Positions 6,032-6,159 of a stretch of 6,159 bases of DNA are shown here, piece after piece. The position numbers and the translations under genes are program-made. Source of the stretch: Deltaproteobacteria bacterium (GTDB lineage Bacteria > Desulfobacterota > Desulfarculia > Adiutricales > Adiutricaceae). The stretch covers positions 1 through 6,159 of the forward strand of contig JAIRNQ010000317.1 of NCBI GenBank assembly GCA_031257955.1, in the 5' to 3' direction. The notes under the pieces were generated by a model that ran no database searches, was not told the origin of the DNA, and saw nothing but the letters and a program-made list of their open reading frames with translations. Within the stretch, counting starts at the first letter, position 1. Each line of letters starts with the position of its first letter.

Positions 6032-6045
6032 AATAGTTTACTATT
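6032..6045. repeat. Palindrome AATAGT-TT-ACTATT
   Basis: Six-base perfect arms with a two-base centre, about 20-30 bases downstream of the expected transcription start and three bases from the neighbouring palindrome. The position suits a repressor operator, but no adjacent regulator gene is visible in the window. Confidence 0.5.
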
Positions 6046-6070
6046 GCTCTATATCGTAGTCTCTATAATC

Positions 6071-6099
6071 ATGATATCGCCTAAAATTAACCTTGTCAA
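6071..6099 (-). promoter_or_regulatory. Strong sigma70-type promoter, minus strand
   Basis: On the minus strand a perfect -35 TTGACA (6094-6099) is followed, after exactly 17 bases, by TATCAT (6071-6076), a five-of-six -10. Transcription would begin near 6064 and read toward the repeat-protein genes. The AT-rich sequence just downstream contains two palindromes that could be operators. This is the best promoter match in the window. Confidence 0.8.
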
Positions 6100-6117
6100 C
6101 TCCCGCCCCGGTCTCAC

Positions 6118-6138
6118 CCTGGCCTGACCCGGGCCAGG
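6118..6138. repeat. GC-rich inverted repeat near the right window edge
   Basis: CCTGGCC (6118-6124) and GGCCAGG (6132-6138) pair around a 7-base loop. The 10-mer GGCCTGACCC also occurs twice, at 6121-6130 and 6137-6146. It may mark the end of a gene beyond the window, but too little sequence is present to say. Confidence 0.4.
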
Positions 6139-6159
6139 CCTGACCCCATCGGGCAGTCC

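Larger units (their letters stand above)
5696..6064 (-). other. Long 5' leader of the repeat-protein operon (no gene seen)
   Basis: About 370 bases separate the best promoter from the first start codon. The distal part (5860-6064) is AT-rich with short palindromes. The proximal part (5700-5820) is GC-rich with several small stems. The only minus-strand frame here (TTG 5901 to 5659) would give 80 residues with one hydrophobic stretch, lacks a ribosome binding site and overlaps the real gene, so I treat it as noncoding. I recognise no known riboswitch class. Confidence 0.5.

Noticed and set aside
6029..6069. Perfect TATAAT boxes on the plus strand at 6029-6034 and 6064-6069, as a possible divergent promoter
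   Set aside because: No acceptable -35 lies 16-18 bases upstream of either. In AT-rich DNA such hexamers are expected by chance, and no plus-strand gene begins within the window.

Overview
This window is GC-rich bacterial chromosomal DNA with very high use of GCC and GGC codons. One AT-rich stretch, about 5860-6100, stands apart as a regulatory region. The three plus-strand genes belong to widespread bacterial families. The wording of the pseudouridine synthase (a 'VYDKEAG...NN...HRLDAATSGL' pattern) and the base composition suggest a Gram-negative Desulfobacterota-like (deltaproteobacterial) source, but this is an impression from family resemblance. I see no rRNA, tRNA, CRISPR array, transposase or phage gene.

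Layout. (1) Positions 1-2817, plus strand: the C-terminal half of an OPT-family oligopeptide/metal-chelate transporter runs in from the left edge. It is followed by sfsA and by an RluA-family pseudouridine synthase. The annotated starts of sfsA and of the synthase overlap the preceding gene, so the three look like one transcription unit. GC-rich hairpins without U-tracts sit at or just after each stop codon. (2) Around 2817-2853 this unit converges on a minus-strand unit; a near-perfect palindrome spans the pseudouridine synthase stop codon. (3) Positions 2853-5695, minus strand: two adjacent genes encode cytoplasmic-looking alpha-helical repeat proteins built from the same unit of about 40 residues. 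It is TPR/PPR-like but longer than either. The upstream gene has 3 units and the downstream gene about 14. Between them is a 4-base ATGA stop/start overlap set in an Ala/Gly/Pro/Glu-rich linker, so they are either translationally coupled partners or one gene of about 940 codons split by a frameshift. (4) Positions 5696-6159: a noncoding regulatory region. It carries a strong sigma70-type promoter on the minus strand (TTGACA, 17 bases, TATCAT), a second candidate promoter about 200 bases closer to the gene, and several inverted repeats, which together give a leader of about 370 nt.

How the genes fit together: the plus-strand genes are housekeeping or transport functions with no obvious shared pathway. 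The repeat-protein pair has its own promoter region and is the least explained part of the window. I do not recognise it as a named family, and it is the best candidate for something undescribed.
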